From the NCBI RefSeq assembly GCF_000018685.1, contig NC_010001.1:1504001-1568000 (forward strand): 64,000 bases of DNA. The letters are read 5' to 3'. Below, in pieces: positions 16,250 to 25,938 of this stretch. A program made the translations under genes and the position numbers. The stretch's first letter is position 1. Every line of letters begins with the position of its first letter. The notes under the pieces are model-generated. The model had not been told where the DNA came from. It worked only from the letters and a program-made list of their open reading frames with translations, and did no database searches. The DNA is from Lachnoclostridium phytofermentans ISDg. Its GTDB lineage: Bacteria; Bacillota; Clostridia; Lachnospirales; Lachnospiraceae.

Positions 16250-17479
16250 ATGATGAATCCATATAAAACAAAGAAATATTTATTTTTAATTACTGGAATG
16301 GTAATGGGTGGCGCCGAACGTGTTATGGCGACAATAGCCAATGAATTCGCTGAGAGAGGAAATGAAGTATTAATAGTATCTTTGAAAGATTCTAGTAGTA
16401 CTTATAGGCTTGACCCAAGGGTAAAGATAGTAGGAGCAAAGGGTAACATCCAGTCAAAGTATAAATTCATTCGTATGCTAAAGCTTATTTTTAGTGGCAT
16501 AAAGGGCTTTTTTTACTACTTATACTATTTAAAAACATATAAACCAGATGTTGTATTATCATTCTTAACCTATTCTAATTTGTTAGCTGTTATAACACGT
16601 TTGTTATTTGTAAGAAATATACCAGTAGTGATATCAGAACGATGTGATCCTTTAAAAAGAGGATATATTATTAAAAAAATTTGCGAATTTATTTATCCGA
16701 AAGCAGATTGTTTGGTATGTCAAAGCAAAAGAGTTGGATATTATTTTAGAAAATCGTTTAGAAAGACAAACATAAAGACAAACATAAAAACAAACATAAA
16801 GACAAACAGAAAGACAAACATAAAGACAAACATAAAGATTATACCCAATCCTGTAAACCTTGAATGTGTGGCACAAACAATTCCTGAAAAAAGACGAAAT
16901 ACTATTATTGCAGTAGGTAGGTTAGATTCTCAAAAAAATTATAATTTATTAATTGAAGGTTTCCAAGAAATTAAGAGTGATTATTCTGATTATATTGTTG
17001 AGATATATGGACAGGGACCAGAATATAATAATCTATATCAAAAAATCCAGGCTCTTCACTTGGAAAACAATATATTTTTAAATGGTATTAAAAATAACGT
17101 AATGCAAAGTGTTCATGATGCTAAGCTCTTTGTTATGACCTCAGATTTCGAAGGATTTCCCAATGCTTTAGTTGAGGCCATGGCTTCAGGGCTCCCGGTT
17201 ATTTCTACTGATTTTCCGACAGGAATAGCAAAAGAATTAATAAAAGATGGAGTAAATGGCTATGTAGTTCCAAGGAATGATAAAAAAGAACTGGCTAAGG
17301 CAATGGTTAAAATTCTTAATAATTCAGAATTGCAAGAGTCTATGAGTATGGAGAACAGAAAAATAACCAAACAATTAGATATAGATAAAATTATGGATAA
17401 ATGGAGTACTGTTTTGAATGAAGAGTATAAAAGAGGCTTTTGTCACTCTAATCAATATTTTAAATTAAAGAATAGGTGA
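16250..17479 (+). CDS. Glycosyltransferase family 4
   Basis: 409 residues, GT-B fold. M-G-G-A-E-R-V-M near the N-terminus, the interdomain I-I-P-N-P-V and A-V-G-R-L-D-S-Q-K-N-Y start of the C-terminal domain, and the E-x7-E motif (F-E-G-F-P-N-A-L-V-E-A-M-A-S-G) that holds the donor sugar nucleotide are all present. A Lys/Thr/Asn/Ile repeat (nt 16762-16833) sits just before I-P-N-P, at the hinge between the two domains. Cytoplasmic face enzyme adding a sugar to the lipid-linked repeat unit; donor not predictable. Confidence 0.9.
   Translation: MMNPYKTKKYLFLITGMVMGGAERVMATIANEFAERGNEVLIVSLKDSSSTYRLDPRVKIVGAKGNIQSKYKFIRMLKLIFSGIKGFFYYLYYLKTYKPDVVLSFLTYSNLLAVITRLLFVRNIPVVISERCDPLKRGYIIKKICEFIYPKADCLVCQSKRVGYYFRKSFRKTNIKTNIKTNIKTNRKTNIKTNIKIIPNPVNLECVAQTIPEKRRNTIIAVGRLDSQKNYNLLIEGFQEIKSDYSDYIVEIYGQGPEYNNLYQKIQALHLENNIFLNGIKNNVMQSVHDAKLFVMTSDFEGFPNALVEAMASGLPVISTDFPTGIAKELIKDGVNGYVVPRNDKKELAKAMVKILNNSELQESMSMENRKITKQLDIDKIMDKWSTVLNEEYKRGFCHSNQYFKLKNR
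16762..16833 (+). repeat. Six in-frame 12-base tandem repeats inside a glycosyltransferase gene
   Basis: AAAGACAAACAT repeated six times (two units with one change each), coding for K-T-N-I. In-frame, so copy number can change without breaking the gene; it lengthens the hinge of the GT-B enzyme. Confidence 0.95.
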
Positions 17480-17487
17480 ATTAAATA

Positions 17488-18399
17488 ATGAGAGATTTAT
17501 TAGAACGAATTATAAAAGAACCAGTTTTGTATTTAATTTACGCTTTAGGAAGAATATTAAACGGAACGTTATGGTTAGATAAAGTATATCTTAAAATACT
17601 ATTTAGATTCAGAATAGGAAAATCACTAAATCTTAAAAAGCCTAAGACATATAATGAAAAAGTCCAATGGTTGAAGCTATATGACAGAAATCCAGAATAC
17701 TCAAAATTAGTGGATAAATATGAAGTCAGAAAATATATTGCAAAGACGATAGGCGAAGAATATTTAATTCCATTATTGGGAGTATGGAAGAGATTTGAAG
17801 ATATAGATTTTAATAAGTTACCCAATCAATTTGTATTAAAATGCACACACGATTCTGGTGGGGTCATAATTTGTAAAGATAAAAGTACATTTGATAGGGA
17901 AGCCGCCCGAAAAAAATTAAACCGTTATTTAAAAAGAAACTATTATATCAACTCAAGAGAATGGGTATATAAGAATATAAAGCCAAGAATTATTGCAGAA
18001 AAATACATAGTTGGTGAATCAGGAGCAGATTTAAAAGATTATAAATTTATGTGTTATCATGGGCAACCAAAAACAGTGGATATTATATCGAATAGAGAGT
18101 CGGATCCTAGATCAGACATGTTTGATATAAACTTTAAGAGGTTACCTGTAATTAATTATTTTAAAAATAGTGAGCAGATAATTAATAAACCCGAAGATTT
18201 TGAAGAAATGATTAGGTTATGTAAAGTGTTATCAAAGGATCTTATTCATGTTAGGTGTGATTTTTATGACATCAATGGAAAAGTCTATTTTGGTGAAATA
18301 ACATTTTATCAATGTAGTGGTCTTGAAAAATATGAACCCTATAAGTATGATGTAATATTTGGAAGTTGGATTCACCTTCCGATAGAAAGAAAAAACTAA
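17488..18399 (+). CDS. TupA-like ATP-grasp protein (copy 3)
   Basis: 303 residues, more distant from copies 1 and 2 but with the same landmarks: P-K-T-Y-N-E-K-V-Q-W-L-K-L, D-K-Y-E-V-R-K-Y-I, F-V-L-K-C-T-H-D-S-G-G, L-K-D-Y-K-F-M-C-Y-H-G and H-V-R-C-D-F-Y ... Y-F-G-E-I-T-F. It starts nine bases after the glycosyltransferase stop with only a weak ribosome site, suggesting coupling. Likely an amide or ester ligase acting on the capsule repeat unit. Confidence 0.83.
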   Translation: MRDLLERIIKEPVLYLIYALGRILNGTLWLDKVYLKILFRFRIGKSLNLKKPKTYNEKVQWLKLYDRNPEYSKLVDKYEVRKYIAKTIGEEYLIPLLGVWKRFEDIDFNKLPNQFVLKCTHDSGGVIICKDKSTFDREAARKKLNRYLKRNYYINSREWVYKNIKPRIIAEKYIVGESGADLKDYKFMCYHGQPKTVDIISNRESDPRSDMFDINFKRLPVINYFKNSEQIINKPEDFEEMIRLCKVLSKDLIHVRCDFYDINGKVYFGEITFYQCSGLEKYEPYKYDVIFGSWIHLPIERKN

Positions 18400-18420
18400 A
18401 AAAGGATAGATCTAAAATAA

Positions 18421-19494
18421 ATGAAAAAGAAAATCGTATTTGTGAATGCAAGTCTTACGGATGGTGGGTCTGAAAGAGTAATGTCCACTCTTGCAAATTA
18501 TTTAGCTGATAAAGGTTTCGATGTTACTATGATAGTTGTTAGAAATAGAGAGCGGACCTATAAATTAAATAGTAATGTTACGGATGTTCAGTTAACTTAT
18601 AAAAATAATAATAAATTTTATATTTTATATAAAAGGATATATGAAATAAGAAAAATTGTAAAGCAGCTAAATGCAGATACAATTATATCATTTATGACTG
18701 ATATTAATTTTTTCACTATTCTTTCTTGTATAAATCTAAAAAAAAGAGTCATTATTTCAGAACGTGCGCACCCTTTGCTAATCAATGTAGATGAAAAGAA
18801 ACCTTTATACATTAGAATTTTTAGAAAAATATTATATCCTTTGGCAGATAGTATTGTATTCCAAACTAAATTTGCTAAAAGTTGCTATTCTTTAAAAATG
18901 CAAAGGAAGAGTTTTATTATACCTAATCCCATTTCTCCTAACTTACCAAATGTTTATGAAGGACTACGTAAAAAAGTCATTGTTGCAGCAGGACGTTTTT
19001 CAGAAGAAAAGAATTTTGAAATGTTGATTACTGCCTTTTCAGAAGTGTCCCAGATACATAAGGATTATAAATTAATTATTTATGGCCGTGGTCATATGTT
19101 AAGAGAGTTAAAATTACTGAGAAAAAAATTAAAACTTGAAGAAAAGGTAAAATTCCCTGGTTATGTAGAAAACTTAATGGAATGTATTAAGGATGCCTCC
19201 ATTTATGTTTCATCTTCTGATTTTGAGGGCATATCTAACTCAATGTTAGAAGCACTGGCAATGGGAATACCATCGATATGTACCGATTGTCCTGTTGGCG
19301 GTGCGGCAATGGTAATAGAGAATAATAAAAATGGTATATTAATTCCAGTAGGAGATGTTAAAGCACTAAGAGATGCAATGCTAAAAATTATAGAAGATAA
19401 AGAGTTTGCTAAGTTACTGTCTGTAGAAGCAGTAAGAGTAAGAGAAAAATATGATGTATCAAAGATCTGTAAGAAATGGATTGATATAATCTGA
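18421..19494 (+). CDS. Glycosyltransferase family 4
   Basis: 357 residues, GT-B. T-D-G-G-S-E-R-V-M-S-T-L at the N-terminus, I-I-P-N-P-I-S at the hinge, V-A-A-G-R-F-S-E-E-K-N-F opening the C-domain, and E-x7-E as F-E-G-I-S-N-S-M-L-E-A-L-A-M-G. The D-C-P-V-G-G-A following is typical of GT4 enzymes of amylovoran/GalNAc type. It lies between two ATP-grasp genes in the capsule operon. Donor and acceptor unknown. Confidence 0.9.
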   Translation: MKKKIVFVNASLTDGGSERVMSTLANYLADKGFDVTMIVVRNRERTYKLNSNVTDVQLTYKNNNKFYILYKRIYEIRKIVKQLNADTIISFMTDINFFTILSCINLKKRVIISERAHPLLINVDEKKPLYIRIFRKILYPLADSIVFQTKFAKSCYSLKMQRKSFIIPNPISPNLPNVYEGLRKKVIVAAGRFSEEKNFEMLITAFSEVSQIHKDYKLIIYGRGHMLRELKLLRKKLKLEEKVKFPGYVENLMECIKDASIYVSSSDFEGISNSMLEALAMGIPSICTDCPVGGAAMVIENNKNGILIPVGDVKALRDAMLKIIEDKEFAKLLSVEAVRVREKYDVSKICKKWIDII

Positions 19495-19506
19495 AAGGAT
19501 TTAGAT

Positions 19507-20619
19507 ATGGGGATCTTAAAAAAAGAACGAGCTTTGTTAAATCATTTTATCGATAAAAGTTTTTGTACTGGCTTAAAAGTAGGAGAATATAAATACATAT
19601 GGGGATACCGAAATTTATGGAGAAAGGTAGTTTTATCAAAGAAACAAACAAATTCAATTCAAAGAAATTTTAAGAAATATTATGGGAAATCTTTTTCAAC
19701 AAAGTGGCATCGTTTTTATCAAAGTTATACTGGAAAGTTCGATAAAGATTATTTTCCTGAAATTCTATTTTCGACTGAATTAGAACCTTTATTAAACCCT
19801 CGTAGTATCAGTTTAACATTGGAAGATAAAAATCTTCTAGAACCTTTATATAAGTCAGTGAAGGGACTTAAAATCCCTAAAACATTAATTGGTAATAGCT
19901 ATGGTACCTATTATTCTAATATAGAAGGCAAAAGAAAAATTATAAATGATAAGAAAGCCTGTGACATAATAAGCAATACGGATTATGTGGTTATTAAGCC
20001 TACGATTGGAACACATTCAGGCAGTGGTATTATGATTTGTAAATTTATGAATGGTATCGATGAATTTACCCAAAGTTCTTGTAGCGATATTTTAGAATTG
20101 TACAAAGAAAATTTTATAATTCAAGAATATATTACTAATTGTAAAGAATTAAGTTCACTCTATGGAGAATCATTAAATACTATAAGAGTGGTTACATATA
20201 TTTTAGATAACAAGTTATATTATCTTCCTTTAGCTCTTCGTTTAGGATGTGATGGGAATAAAGTTGATAATATAGGAGCTGGCGGTCTTTTTATAGGGAT
20301 ATCACAAGAGGGATATTTAAATCCTTATGCTTTTGCTGAAATTGGAACGAAATATAGTCACCATCCCAATAGTAAAGTAGTATTTCGGAATTATTTTATA
20401 CCCAATATACCTAAAGTTCTAGAAATGGCATATTGTTGTCATTTAAAAACACCACAAGTTAAAATGGTTTCTTGGGATTTTACTATTGATGAGAGTTTAA
20501 ATGTAGTGTTAATTGAGGCTAATATGTTAGGTCAAAGTGTGGGGTTCCCACAAATGGCGAATGGGGAAAGTGCTTTTGGAGTTAATACTGGAAGGATGCT
20601 AAAGTTAATTCGAAAATAA
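19507..20619 (+). CDS. Sugar-transfer-associated ATP-grasp protein
   Basis: 370 residues. The middle and C-terminus show an ATP-grasp core: Y-V-V-I-K-P-T-I-G-T-H-S-G-S-G-I phosphate loop (~residues 158-175), I-Q-E-Y-I adenine-contact strand, L-N-T-I-R-V-V-T-Y, D-N-I-G-A-G-G-L-F-I-G and a late W-D-F-T ... L-I-E-A-N metal-binding strand. This matches the ATPgrasp_ST (alpha-L-glutamate-ligase related) family found in capsule loci. With the three TupA-like proteins it is the fourth putative amide ligase here. AAAGGA seven bases before the ATG. Confidence 0.85.
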   Translation: MGILKKERALLNHFIDKSFCTGLKVGEYKYIWGYRNLWRKVVLSKKQTNSIQRNFKKYYGKSFSTKWHRFYQSYTGKFDKDYFPEILFSTELEPLLNPRSISLTLEDKNLLEPLYKSVKGLKIPKTLIGNSYGTYYSNIEGKRKIINDKKACDIISNTDYVVIKPTIGTHSGSGIMICKFMNGIDEFTQSSCSDILELYKENFIIQEYITNCKELSSLYGESLNTIRVVTYILDNKLYYLPLALRLGCDGNKVDNIGAGGLFIGISQEGYLNPYAFAEIGTKYSHHPNSKVVFRNYFIPNIPKVLEMAYCCHLKTPQVKMVSWDFTIDESLNVVLIEANMLGQSVGFPQMANGESAFGVNTGRMLKLIRK

Positions 20620-20655
20620 GCGAAAGGTGGGGGAAATTGAGTAAAGGAATAAAAA

Positions 20656-21936
20656 ATGAATAATCTTAAGTTTAATTCAATGTTTTATAAAAGCAGATTC
20701 ATAATACGAATTCCTAAAGATATATGCAATTTTCTGATTTTTGGTATAGCAGTTGCATTTATTGCTTTACGATCAATTGTCCCAGTTTTATATGGTGTTC
20801 AATTACTTTTTATATCCTGCATGGGGATCATAGCCTTAAAGAATTTAAATAAATTATTTACTACTAAATATGTAGTCGTTTATGGATTATTTTTTATGTG
20901 GTGTTGTCTTTCTGTTCTTTGGTCACCAGCAATGGACAAAACAATAGCTGCAGCTGTAAGCATAGGTCAGATGGTAGTTATTTGTTCCCTAATGACACTT
21001 TATTTAGTAAGTGTAGAAAATATAGAAAAGATTTTATATGGGATTGCTATAGCAAGTCTTATTATGATCGTCTTTTTGATCATAAAAACACAACCATCTG
21101 AATGGATATATGTTTTAAAAGGCTCATTTTCAGCCTCCTCCGATAAAGGCAGAATAGGGTATTCCATAGGTCATCATCCCAATGCTATGGGTAATTTATG
21201 CGCTTTATTAGCCTTTCTATGGTTATATTTTTACGACAAATCAAAACGTAAAATTTATTTAGTATGGATTTTGTTATTAAGTTTAATTCTTTTATTTACA
21301 AAATCAAGGGCAGCTATTCTAATGCTTATTATGTACTTTTTTGGATATATTTTTCTTGCTAAAAAAAGAAGCTTTTTATTCATTAAAATAATTCCAATAA
21401 CAGTCATATTATCACTCATATTATACTGGGCGATATTTAATATACCTATTTTATATGAATTGATTGGTTTTAGAATTGAGGGAGTATTTGGGGTATTTAA
21501 CTCCTCTTATACTATGGATGCTAGTTCCTATACCAGAATAAATATGATGAAATATGGACTAGACATGTTTATAAAACATCCTTTTTTAGGAGTTGGTTTT
21601 GGAAATTATGGATATTATGCCTATCATTATTATGATTTATTTTCTGAAACCTATGCTCACAGTAATTATATCGAAATACTAGCGGGATTGGGAGTGGTTG
21701 GTATATTCCTTTATTATATCCTACCAGTTGCTAGCTGTATTATTCTTGGACTGACGTTAAAAAGAACAGAAGGGAATAAGCGTAAGCTATGTGCTTTCTT
21801 ATTTGTTGCTATTATTGTTAGATTAATAACGGATTTTATAAAGATTACATATAGCGATGAATTAACACAAATGATAAATGTAATTTGTATCTGTGGTGCT
21901 AGTGTAATAAATAAAATGCAAAAGGCAGGCGGGTGA
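20656..21936 (+). CDS. O-antigen ligase/Wzy-type polysaccharide polymerase
   Basis: 426 residues with about 11-12 membrane helices. F-L-G-V-G-F-G-N-Y ... Y-A-H-S-N-Y-I-E-I-L-A-G-L-G-V-V-G-I-F in a large outer loop is the Wzy_C/O-antigen ligase signature; T-K-S-R-A-A is the other family motif. It polymerises undecaprenyl-linked repeat units on the outer face of the membrane. Sits directly before the flippase, as expected for a Wzx/Wzy locus. Confidence 0.88.
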   Translation: MNNLKFNSMFYKSRFIIRIPKDICNFLIFGIAVAFIALRSIVPVLYGVQLLFISCMGIIALKNLNKLFTTKYVVVYGLFFMWCCLSVLWSPAMDKTIAAAVSIGQMVVICSLMTLYLVSVENIEKILYGIAIASLIMIVFLIIKTQPSEWIYVLKGSFSASSDKGRIGYSIGHHPNAMGNLCALLAFLWLYFYDKSKRKIYLVWILLLSLILLFTKSRAAILMLIMYFFGYIFLAKKRSFLFIKIIPITVILSLILYWAIFNIPILYELIGFRIEGVFGVFNSSYTMDASSYTRINMMKYGLDMFIKHPFLGVGFGNYGYYAYHYYDLFSETYAHSNYIEILAGLGVVGIFLYYILPVASCIILGLTLKRTEGNKRKLCAFLFVAIIVRLITDFIKITYSDELTQMINVICICGASVINKMQKAGG

Positions 21937-21948
21937 CAAATATAATCA

Positions 21949-23427
21949 ATGAGTGAAAATTTTAATTACAAAATAGTAAAAGCTACAAAGTGGTCAACAT
22001 TTACAGAAGTTTTTGTAAAAATACTATCTCCTATTATGAATATGATTCTGGCAAGAATTCTTACACCGGAAGCATTTGGTGTAGTGGCTTCTATCACTAT
22101 GATAACAAGTTTAGCTGATATATTTTCAGATGCAGGATTTCAAAGTTTCTTGGTTCAACATGAATTTAAAAGCGAAGAGGAATTAGATAATAGTACAACA
22201 GTTGCTTTTTGGTCTAATTTCATAATCTCATGTTTGATATATTTGTTAATATTTATTACAAGAAATCATATTGCTAGAATGCTAGGAAGTCCGAATTTAG
22301 GATTTGCAATTAGTATAGCCAGTCTAAATATACTATTAACCACATTTTCAAGTATCCAAATAGCAAGATATCGAAGAAATTTTGATTATAAAACACTTTT
22401 TTACGTTCGAATTGTTAGTTCTGGAGTACCATTTTTAGTTACGATACCTATGGCTATGATCTACAAAAATTATTGGGCTTTATTAATTGGTACTCTAGCA
22501 TCCAATATAATTAGTGTAATCGGGCTTACGATTCGATCTGATTGGAAGCCTAGATTCTACTTTAGTATAAGACATTTTAAAGAAATGTTCTCATTTAGCA
22601 TGTGGACATTTTTAGATATTATAACGATGTGGTTGGTATCCTATACAGGAACTTTTATAGTAGGATATTATTTAAATGATTATTATCTTGGATTATATAA
22701 AATCTCAATTACTACAGTGGATAGTTATATGGCTATTATCACAGGTTCCACTGCAACTGTTTTATTTTCTGCTTTATCACGGTTAAAAGATGACCAAAAA
22801 GAATATGAAAAGACACTTTTTACATTCCAAAGAATGATATCCATGTTTGTTATGCCTATGGGGATTGGATTATTCCTTTACCGTGGCTTAGCAACTAAAA
22901 TTCTACTAGGTTCTCAATGGACAGAAGCAAAGGATTTTATTGGACTATGGGCATTAATTAGTGCAATCAATGTTATATTTGGACAAAACATTAGTGAAGT
23001 TTTACGAAGTAAGGGGAAACCCCATTTAGCACTTTTAGCACAATTTTTGCATTTAATTGTTCTTGTTCCCGCGCTAAGTTTTACATCAAAAATAAGTTTT
23101 AGAGCACTATATATAACCCGTTCTTTGGTAAAACTAGAATATGTTTTTGTAGGCTTGGTTCTTCTTTGGATAGCATTAAGAATATCATTTCTAAGAATAC
23201 TTAGGAATGTAGCACCGACGATTATAGCATCCTTATTGATGGGGGGTATAGCTATCGTATTGCAAAAGGTAAGCAACGCGGTAATTTGGGAATTTATATC
23301 TATATTTATATGTATGCTGGTGTACTTTGGAATCATTTTATCCAATCCATCCATGCGCGGTGATTTAATAGGTATAAAACTTGTCAGAAAGATATTAAGT
23401 AAGATTAAGTTTTTGAAAATAGATTAG
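21949..23427 (+). CDS. Wzx-type polysaccharide flippase (MOP family)
   Basis: 492 residues, about 12-14 membrane helices. The start K-A-T-K-W-S-T-F-T-E-V and M-I-L-A-R-I-L-T-P-E-A-F-G-V-V-A are the opening of the polysaccharide_synt_3/Wzx family, followed by F-S-D-A-G-F-Q-S-F-L-V-Q. It flips lipid-linked repeat units from the inner to the outer leaflet. It begins 12 bases after the polymerase stop; a large minus-strand frame inside it (22914-23354) is its antisense shadow. Confidence 0.9.
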   Translation: MSENFNYKIVKATKWSTFTEVFVKILSPIMNMILARILTPEAFGVVASITMITSLADIFSDAGFQSFLVQHEFKSEEELDNSTTVAFWSNFIISCLIYLLIFITRNHIARMLGSPNLGFAISIASLNILLTTFSSIQIARYRRNFDYKTLFYVRIVSSGVPFLVTIPMAMIYKNYWALLIGTLASNIISVIGLTIRSDWKPRFYFSIRHFKEMFSFSMWTFLDIITMWLVSYTGTFIVGYYLNDYYLGLYKISITTVDSYMAIITGSTATVLFSALSRLKDDQKEYEKTLFTFQRMISMFVMPMGIGLFLYRGLATKILLGSQWTEAKDFIGLWALISAINVIFGQNISEVLRSKGKPHLALLAQFLHLIVLVPALSFTSKISFRALYITRSLVKLEYVFVGLVLLWIALRISFLRILRNVAPTIIASLLMGGIAIVLQKVSNAVIWEFISIFICMLVYFGIILSNPSMRGDLIGIKLVRKILSKIKFLKID

Positions 23428-23469
23428 AAGTTAATATAAGATGATTTCTCAAAAGAGAGAGGAGATAAA

Positions 23470-24762
23470 TTGAATATAGCTGTTGCGGGTACCGGTTACG
23501 TAGGATTAGTGGCAGGTGTATGTTTTGCTGAAAAAGGACATAAGGTTATCTGTGTTGATACAGATAAGGAGAAGGTTGAATTGATGAAATCCGGAGTTTC
23601 TCCAATTTATGAAGCTGATTTAGAAGATCTGATGAGAAAGAATTATGAAGAAGGTCGACTAAATTATACTACCGACTATGGATTGGCTTATAAAAATGCA
23701 GATGCAATCTTCATAGGAGTTGGAACACCTGAACTACCAGATGGATCTGCGAATCTTTCCTACATAGCTACAGTAGCACGACAAATTGCAGAGTCTGTTG
23801 AACAAGATTGTCTAGTAGTTGTTAAGTCCACCGTTCCTGTTGGTACCAATGATAAAGTTGAACAGTTTATAAAAGACTTCCTTATCCATGATGTAAAAGT
23901 TGAAGTAGCAAGTAATCCAGAGTTTCTAGCACAGGGTAGTGCTGTAAGGGATACTTTGAAAGCTTCAAGAGTCATAATAGGAACAGAAAGTAAAGAGGCT
24001 GAAGATAAGCTTCTAGAAATTTATGAACCTTTTGGTCTACCTATGGTATCTGTAAGTAGAAGAAGTGCAGAAATGATAAAATATGCTTGTAATAATTTTC
24101 TCGCCTTAAAAATCTCCTATATGAATGATATTGCAAATTTATGCGAATTGGTTGATGCAGATATTGAAGAGGTAGCAAAGGGGATGTCTTTTGATGCTAG
24201 AATTGGTTCTAGCTTCTTAAATGCAGGTATAGGCTATGGAGGAAGCTGTTTTCCGAAGGATACCAAAGCTTTAAAATATCTTGCAAAACAATATTACTAT
24301 GATTTAAAAACAGTAGGAGCAGCAGTAGAAGTTAATAAAGAACAAAAAACAAAGTTATTTACGAAAGCCAGGAAACGACTAATTACGTTCCAGGGGCTTA
24401 AAGTTGCAGTATTAGGACTTTCTTTTAAACCTGGTACAGATGATTTAAGAGAAGCACCATCCCTTGATAATATAGCACTTCTTCTTGAACAAGGTGCAAA
24501 TATCTATGCATATGACCCTGTAGCTATGTGTAACTTCAAAAAAAGATATCCGGATGAAATTATATATACACATACACCAGAAGAAGCATTAGAAGGAGCC
24601 AATGTATGTTTTATCTTTACTGAATGGAAAGAAATTAAAGAAACTACGCCAGATACATATAAAAAATATATGAGGACACCTTTAGTATATGATGGACGTA
24701 ATATATATAAGCCTGAGGAAATGAAGGAAGCAGGCATAGAGTATTATTCTATTGGAAGATAA
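23470..24762 (+). CDS. ugd: UDP-glucose 6-dehydrogenase
   Basis: 430 residues from a TTG six bases after GAGAGGAG. N-terminal Rossmann G-x-G-Y-V-G-L (residues 7-13), P-E-F-L-A-Q-G-S substrate motif, the catalytic Cys in G-G-S-C-F-P-K-D-T and a second Rossmann domain with G-L-S-F-K-P-G-T-D-D-L-R-E. It oxidises UDP-glucose to UDP-glucuronate with two NAD. With the epimerase next door it supplies uronic acids for the capsule. Confidence 0.95.
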   Translation: MNIAVAGTGYVGLVAGVCFAEKGHKVICVDTDKEKVELMKSGVSPIYEADLEDLMRKNYEEGRLNYTTDYGLAYKNADAIFIGVGTPELPDGSANLSYIATVARQIAESVEQDCLVVVKSTVPVGTNDKVEQFIKDFLIHDVKVEVASNPEFLAQGSAVRDTLKASRVIIGTESKEAEDKLLEIYEPFGLPMVSVSRRSAEMIKYACNNFLALKISYMNDIANLCELVDADIEEVAKGMSFDARIGSSFLNAGIGYGGSCFPKDTKALKYLAKQYYYDLKTVGAAVEVNKEQKTKLFTKARKRLITFQGLKVAVLGLSFKPGTDDLREAPSLDNIALLLEQGANIYAYDPVAMCNFKKRYPDEIIYTHTPEEALEGANVCFIFTEWKEIKETTPDTYKKYMRTPLVYDGRNIYKPEEMKEAGIEYYSIGR

Positions 24763-24896
24763 ACATGATTAGATGTAAAAATCTAAAAGTCGGTTGTGAG
24801 ATGAATATTGATATATAAATTGTCATTCATCATTTAAAGGTCTTGAACTTTTGACAATCTAAGCAATAATTAAAATTAAATTAAAAAGGATGAATT

Positions 24897-25910
24897 ATGA
24901 GGTCGGTTATTAATAAGCTAGATATAACAAAAATATATTTAGTAACAGGAACAGCAGGGTTTATTGGATTTCATCTTGCAAAGATGCTTCTCGATCAGGG
25001 TGCAACGGTTGTTGGTTATGATAATATAAATGATTATTATGATACAAAGTTTAAGTATGCAAGGCTTAATATTTTAGAAAAGTATAATAATTTTACATTC
25101 ATGAAAGGCGATCTTGCGGATAAACAAGCCATTGACAAATTATTTATAGAATGCAAACCGCAAATAGTGGTAAATCTGGCTGCCCAAGCAGGTGTTCGCT
25201 ATAGTATAGAAAAGCCTGAAACGTACATAAATTCTAATATCATAGGTTTTTTCAATATTTTAGAGGCATGCAGACATTATGGAGTGGAACATTTGATTTT
25301 TGCTTCTTCTAGTTCTGTATATGGAGCCAATCAAAAAGTACCTTTTTCTACCTATGATAAAACTGATACCCCTGTTAGTCTCTATGCGGCTACAAAGAAA
25401 TCCAATGAATTGATGGCGTATCCTTATAGCCATCTTTATGGAATACCAACGACTGGGCTTCGTTTCTTTACCGTTTATGGCCCATATGGTAGACCAGACA
25501 TGGCTTATTTCTCTTTTACTAAATCTATAATGGAAAGTAAGCCAATCAAAATATTCAACAATGGTGATATGTATAGAGATTTCACATATATCGATGATAT
25601 TGTAAAAGGAATTGAGCAAATATTATGTAATCCACCTGAACAAGATGAGAATAAGATAAAATATAAAATTTACAACATCGGTAATAACAAACCTGTTAAG
25701 TTAATGGATTGTATAGAATTATTAGAAAAATATATAGGTAAGAAAGCCATAAAAGAATATTTACCTATGCAGCTTGGGGAAGTGTATCAAACATATGCTG
25801 ATCTATGCGACTTAGAGGAAGACTTTCATTTTATACCAAGTACCTCCATTGAAACTGGGTTAAGTAATTTTGTGGAGTGGTATAAGAAAACATGTAATAA
25901 TGAATTATAA
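24897..25910 (+). CDS. UDP-glucuronate 4-epimerase
   Basis: 337 residues, extended SDR. T-G-T-A-G-F-I-G-F-H-L-A NAD motif (with Thr-Ala between the Gly residues), Y-D-N-I-N-D-Y-Y-D ... R-L typical of the UDP-glucuronate/UDP-galacturonate epimerase (GAE, LpsL, CapI) group, catalytic S-S-S-S-V-Y-G and Y-A-A-T-K-K. It interconverts UDP-GlcA and UDP-GalA. The preceding UDP-glucose dehydrogenase supports this over UDP-galactose 4-epimerase. Confidence 0.9.
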   Translation: MRSVINKLDITKIYLVTGTAGFIGFHLAKMLLDQGATVVGYDNINDYYDTKFKYARLNILEKYNNFTFMKGDLADKQAIDKLFIECKPQIVVNLAAQAGVRYSIEKPETYINSNIIGFFNILEACRHYGVEHLIFASSSSVYGANQKVPFSTYDKTDTPVSLYAATKKSNELMAYPYSHLYGIPTTGLRFFTVYGPYGRPDMAYFSFTKSIMESKPIKIFNNGDMYRDFTYIDDIVKGIEQILCNPPEQDENKIKYKIYNIGNNKPVKLMDCIELLEKYIGKKAIKEYLPMQLGEVYQTYADLCDLEEDFHFIPSTSIETGLSNFVEWYKKTCNNEL

Positions 25911-25938
25911 GATTGTTTAGATCAAAGGGGAGATTTTA

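Noticed and set aside
16652..16876. Minus-strand frame rich in Cys, Leu, Tyr and Val
   Set aside because: It is the antisense reading of the K-T-N-I repeat in the glycosyltransferase gene.
22914..23354. 146-codon minus-strand frame
   Set aside because: Lies wholly inside the flippase gene, which has clear family motifs on the plus strand; no ribosome site on the minus strand.
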